Source of the DNA: Lachnospiraceae bacterium
Lineage (GTDB): Bacteria > Bacillota > Clostridia > Lachnospirales > Lachnospiraceae
DNA length: 64,000 nucleotides
Assembly: GCA_910576335.1 (NCBI GenBank)
Contig: CAJTIU010000008.1
Location: 124,001-188,000, forward strand
Direction: 5' to 3'
This document shows positions 61,327 through 64,000 of this stretch, piece after piece. The notes beneath the pieces are model-generated. The model did not search any database. It was not told the origin of the DNA and saw nothing but the letters and a program-made list of their open reading frames with translations. How positions within the stretch are numbered: the first letter of the stretch is position 1; each line of letters opens with the position of its first letter. Made by a program: the position numbers and the translations under genes.

Positions 61327-62402
61327 TTGACAATCAGGTCCACCATCCTGTTATAACTTTTAACCCCGTCTGCCTGTCCATTGGCTTTTAAGTAAGTATC
61401 ATTTATTTTATTTGATACTTCTGCAATAGCACCGTCGTATTTTGACCAGTATTCCCGGTTTGCCTGAAGGTCAGACTCAGCCTCCTGGGACAGTTGTGCC
61501 CGGATTGTTTCCCATGCGTCATAATCGACTCTGCGGAGTACATTCATACAGTAGATCCACCCCATCAGATTCCCGCTATAGCGAAACTCCTGGTCGTCTG
61601 ATGATATGCAGGCCAGGAATGCGATGAAGTTTGCCTCCTGCTCCTGCATGAATCCACGAAGATGTGACAGCTCGTGGCACATGGTAAATGGGATATTGTA
61701 GTCTGCCATTGTGCTGTTATAATTTGCTTCTATGGTAAATGGTGAATAGATCCCTGACAGGTTCTGGACTGCAAGGATCCATGATGCCAGAAGGCCTTTT
61801 GGTTCAGGGTAATATCCCTCCAGCCCGGTATAGATGCTGCCGAGTTCCTGCATAGCTCTTACGGCCCGTTCTCCTGTGTCAGAAGCGTGGGTCATAACTC
61901 CTCTGTTATCCCGCTCCACCCCGCCGCACAGCGCATTCACTTCGTCTGTAAGCCACTGGCATGTTTCCTCCAGCTCCGCCGCCGAATATTCATATAGATG
62001 AATTCCTGAGCTTTCCGAAAAGGATTCTCTGTAATAATTCACTCCGCAGTTCAGCTGGTAGAGGAAAAATAAGGCTGCCGCTGCAAGAAACAGGCTCCAG
62101 AGCCAGCTTTTAAGCTTCTCTCTCTCTTCCTTACGCCTGACCAGGCGGTTGATCCGGATTGCTGTTGTGAAAATGATCCACAGGAGGAGCACATACAACA
62201 GGAGTTCTGACAGAGAAAACGGCAGCATCCCTGCAATCCTTCCAATACTCCCCACCCACAACGGATAGATGTGTGTACTATACCACTGGGCAAATGTATG
62301 GGATATTCTGGAAGCCGCAAGAAGCGCAAAACCGGCTGCCAGTAATATGCAGCCGGTTATTCGTTTCCTTTCATTTTCTTTTTGATAATTTTTATTCTTC
62401 AT
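61263..62402 (-). CDS. DUF3810-family membrane protein with HExxH-like zinc-protease motif
   Basis: A 379-residue protein. Three hydrophobic helices (about 18-35, 50-75, 100-120) are followed by an outside domain with CHELSHLRGFMQEQEANFIAF, a zinc-metallopeptidase-like HELSH...E motif typical of DUF3810. Substrate unknown. About the last 20 residues, from WGRGKIK to SGTGQF, are encoded by the double palindrome R9/R10 and have no family counterpart, so the native C-terminus was probably replaced or extended. It overlaps the stop of topB by 4 bp. Confidence 0.85.
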   Translation of the reverse strand: MKNKNYQKENERKRITGCILLAAGFALLAASRISHTFAQWYSTHIYPLWVGSIGRIAGMLPFSLSELLLYVLLLWIIFTTAIRINRLVRRKEEREKLKSWLWSLFLAAAALFFLYQLNCGVNYYRESFSESSGIHLYEYSAAELEETCQWLTDEVNALCGGVERDNRGVMTHASDTGERAVRAMQELGSIYTGLEGYYPEPKGLLASWILAVQNLSGIYSPFTIEANYNSTMADYNIPFTMCHELSHLRGFMQEQEANFIAFLACISSDDQEFRYSGNLMGWIYCMNVLRRVDYDAWETIRAQLSQEAESDLQANREYWSKYDGAIAEVSNKINDTYLKANGQADGVKSYNRMVDLIVNWGRGKIKIAPSPTQSGTGQF

Positions 62403-62419
62403 AGCTTATCCTTAAACAT

Positions 62420-64000
62420 TTATTTCAGATACTTTTTCAGAGCAGACATTAGCTTTCCTATGTCAATTGGCTTCGCAATATGTGCATTCATGCCGCTCTC
62501 CTGGCTCCTCTGTATATCCTCCGCGAATGCGTCTGCTGTCATGGCAATAATTGGAATATCCGCATCCTGGCGCGGAAGCGCACGAATGGCTTTTGATGCC
62601 TCATATCCATTCATAACAGGCATTCTGATATCCATAAGAACCACATCATAGTAGCCCACCTCTGCCTGACTAAACTTCTCCACACAGATCTGACCGTTCT
62701 CGGCCCATTCCACCTCAAACCCGACCTCGCTGAGAATATCCTGCGCAATCTCCCAGTTAAGCTCATTATCCTCCGCCAGGAGAACTTTGCACCCTGTAAA
62801 ATCATGCACCTTTTCGTCTTTACTCTCTTCCACTGCTCCAACGCCCTTTATACAGCGGCTAAGGCCTACATAAAGATTCGATTTAAACAGAGGCTTTGAT
62901 ATAAATCCCTGTGCCCCTGCTGCAAGCGCCTCTTCCTCAATATCGCTCCAGTCATAAGCGGAAATGATAAGAATCGGAACGCCTTCCCCTGTAATTCTCC
63001 TGATTTCGCTCGTAGTGTGCAGTCCATCCATATCCGGCATTTTCCAGTCCAGAAGAACCACCTGATAATCATCATGCCGCTTATGACGCTCCTCAACCTT
63101 TACAAGAGCCTCGCGCCCGCTCTGAACCCAGTCCGCAGTCACTCCGATATCTTTCAGCGCCTCAACCGCACTCCTGCAGAGATCTTCATTATTATCCACA
63201 ACCAGCATATGCCAGGGCGGAAGCATCATATCCTCTTCCTGAACATCCGCCTTCTCCAGATCCAGAGCAACATGGAATTCCGTCCCCATTCCAGGTGAAC
63301 TATCCACCTCGATCGTACCTTCCATCATATCCACAATATACTTTGTAATCGCCATTCCAAGGCCGGTTCCCTCGATCTTCTGTACCTTTGAATCTTCCCT
63401 GGAGAATGAATCAAACAGCTTTTCCTGGAATTCCTCTGACATTCCAATTCCATTATCCTTTACACGGAAATGACATCTTACATACTTCTCTCCTCTGGGC
63501 GAAGCCTCCTGATTCAGATATACATTGATCCGCCCCTCTGCCGGCGTGAATTTCACCGCATTGGAAAGAAGATTAAGAAGAATCTGGTTCAGACGCACGC
63601 CGTCGCAGCAGACCTCCTCAGTCTCAATCCTCTGGATAAATATGTCAAAATGCTGCCCTTTCTCCTTAATCTGGGGCTGCACAATATTCACAAGGCTTTC
63701 CATGGCGTCCCGCAGAGATACCAGATCCAGATTCAGGGATAATTTCCCGCTCTCAATCTTAGACATATCTAGTACATCATTAATCAAGCCAAGCAAATGC
63801 CTGCTTGACATACTAATCTTTTTCAGGCAGTCCTGCACCCTGGGCGGGTCATTAAAATTCGCCATAGCAATTGAGGTCATTCCAACAATTCCATTCATCG
63901 GCGTCCGGATGTCATGACTCATATTTGAGAGGAACTCACTCTTCGCCTTGTTCGCACTGATTGCCACCCTCTCGGCCTTCTCCAGCTGCCTGAGCTGCTG
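62420..64000 (-). CDS. Hybrid histidine kinase, C-terminal part (5' end outside the window)
   Basis: Open from the window edge, reading QQLRQLEKAERVAISANKAK, so the start lies outside and the first in-frame GTG (63967) is not a real start. Visible: HisKA ([19 protein letters not shown]), HATPase_c ([23 protein letters not shown]), a first receiver with phospho-acceptor Asp in LLDWKMPDMDG and a second receiver (VLMDIRMPVMNG). 526 residues are present. It is highly similar in plan to the kinase at 20434-23502. The N-terminal sensing part cannot be described. DUF3810 gene follows. Confidence 0.93.
   Translation of the reverse strand, partial: QQLRQLEKAERVAISANKAKSEFLSNMSHDIRTPMNGIVGMTSIAMANFNDPPRVQDCLKKISMSSRHLLGLINDVLDMSKIESGKLSLNLDLVSLRDAMESLVNIVQPQIKEKGQHFDIFIQRIETEEVCCDGVRLNQILLNLLSNAVKFTPAEGRINVYLNQEASPRGEKYVRCHFRVKDNGIGMSEEFQEKLFDSFSREDSKVQKIEGTGLGMAITKYIVDMMEGTIEVDSSPGMGTEFHVALDLEKADVQEEDMMLPPWHMLVVDNNEDLCRSAVEALKDIGVTADWVQSGREALVKVEERHKRHDDYQVVLLDWKMPDMDGLHTTSEIRRITGEGVPILIISAYDWSDIEEEALAAGAQGFISKPLFKSNLYVGLSRCIKGVGAVEESKDEKVHDFTGCKVLLAEDNELNWEIAQDILSEVGFEVEWAENGQICVEKFSQAEVGYYDVVLMDIRMPVMNGYEASKAIRALPRQDADIPIIAMTADAFAEDIQRSQESGMNAHIAKPIDIGKLMSALKKYLK

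Overview
The window looks like a chromosomal segment of a low-to-moderate GC, spore-forming Firmicute, most likely a Lachnospiraceae (Clostridia). The signs are ribosomal proteins in the order rpmG-secE-nusG-rplK-rplA-rplJ-rplL, an L10 leader, a T-box before metG, a meso-diaminopimelate dehydrogenase, a stand-alone Spo0A C-terminal domain gene, TTGACA/TATAAT promoters and AGGAGG ribosome binding sites. Species cannot be fixed from the sequence alone.

Region 1 (1-19.1 kb) is accessory. A leftward transketolase N-subunit gene (cut by the window edge), a fucose-isomerase-like gene and a LacI regulator are followed by three rightward paralogues encoding very large secreted proteins (1038, 1494 and 885 aa). 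Each has a signal peptide, Ig-like BIG2 domains, a DUF1593/Sde182 nucleoside-hydrolase-like domain and its C-terminal beta-sandwich. A second, paralogous LacI gene closes the cassette. Between paralogues 1 and 2 sits a mobile module: a broken Rpn-family nuclease gene, interrupted by a 146-bp MITE with an 8-bp target duplication, and an AAA-ATPase/PD-(D/E)XK gene. Region 2 (19.1-25.6 kb) is signalling: a substrate-binding lipoprotein with a hybrid kinase, then an AgrA/AgrC-like pair.

Region 3 (25.7-31.2 kb) is the leftward ribosomal protein/nusG cluster with its L10 leader, then degV, and queT behind a candidate preQ1 riboswitch. Region 4 (31.2-44.9 kb) holds an uncharacterised membrane-anchored protein, a methyltransferase, a two-component system, a Spo0A-C gene with an upstream 0A box, and a leftward cluster of an alpha/beta hydrolase, a hybrid kinase and an LRR/transglutaminase protein. 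The last two are each split in two by apparent frameshifts.

Region 5 (45-64 kb) is mostly housekeeping: citrate synthase, rsmA, tatD, ddh, metG with a T-box, a sugar ABC ATPase, rsmI with a soluble chemoreceptor and a FIST sensor, a GH73/M23 wall hydrolase, topB, a DUF3810 metalloprotease-like protein and the C-terminal part of another hybrid kinase.

The most unusual feature is the repeat landscape. About ten copies of a GGGGACGGGG palindrome sit at gene 3' ends and supply the last codons and stop codon of six genes. Inverted 58-bp copies bracket ddh. A second palindrome family (GTTACT...AGTAAC) shows clean 8-bp target duplications at two sites. A third repeat of about 125 bp lies at the same position, directly after the attenuator T-tract, in two unrelated RNA leaders (L10 and metG T-box).
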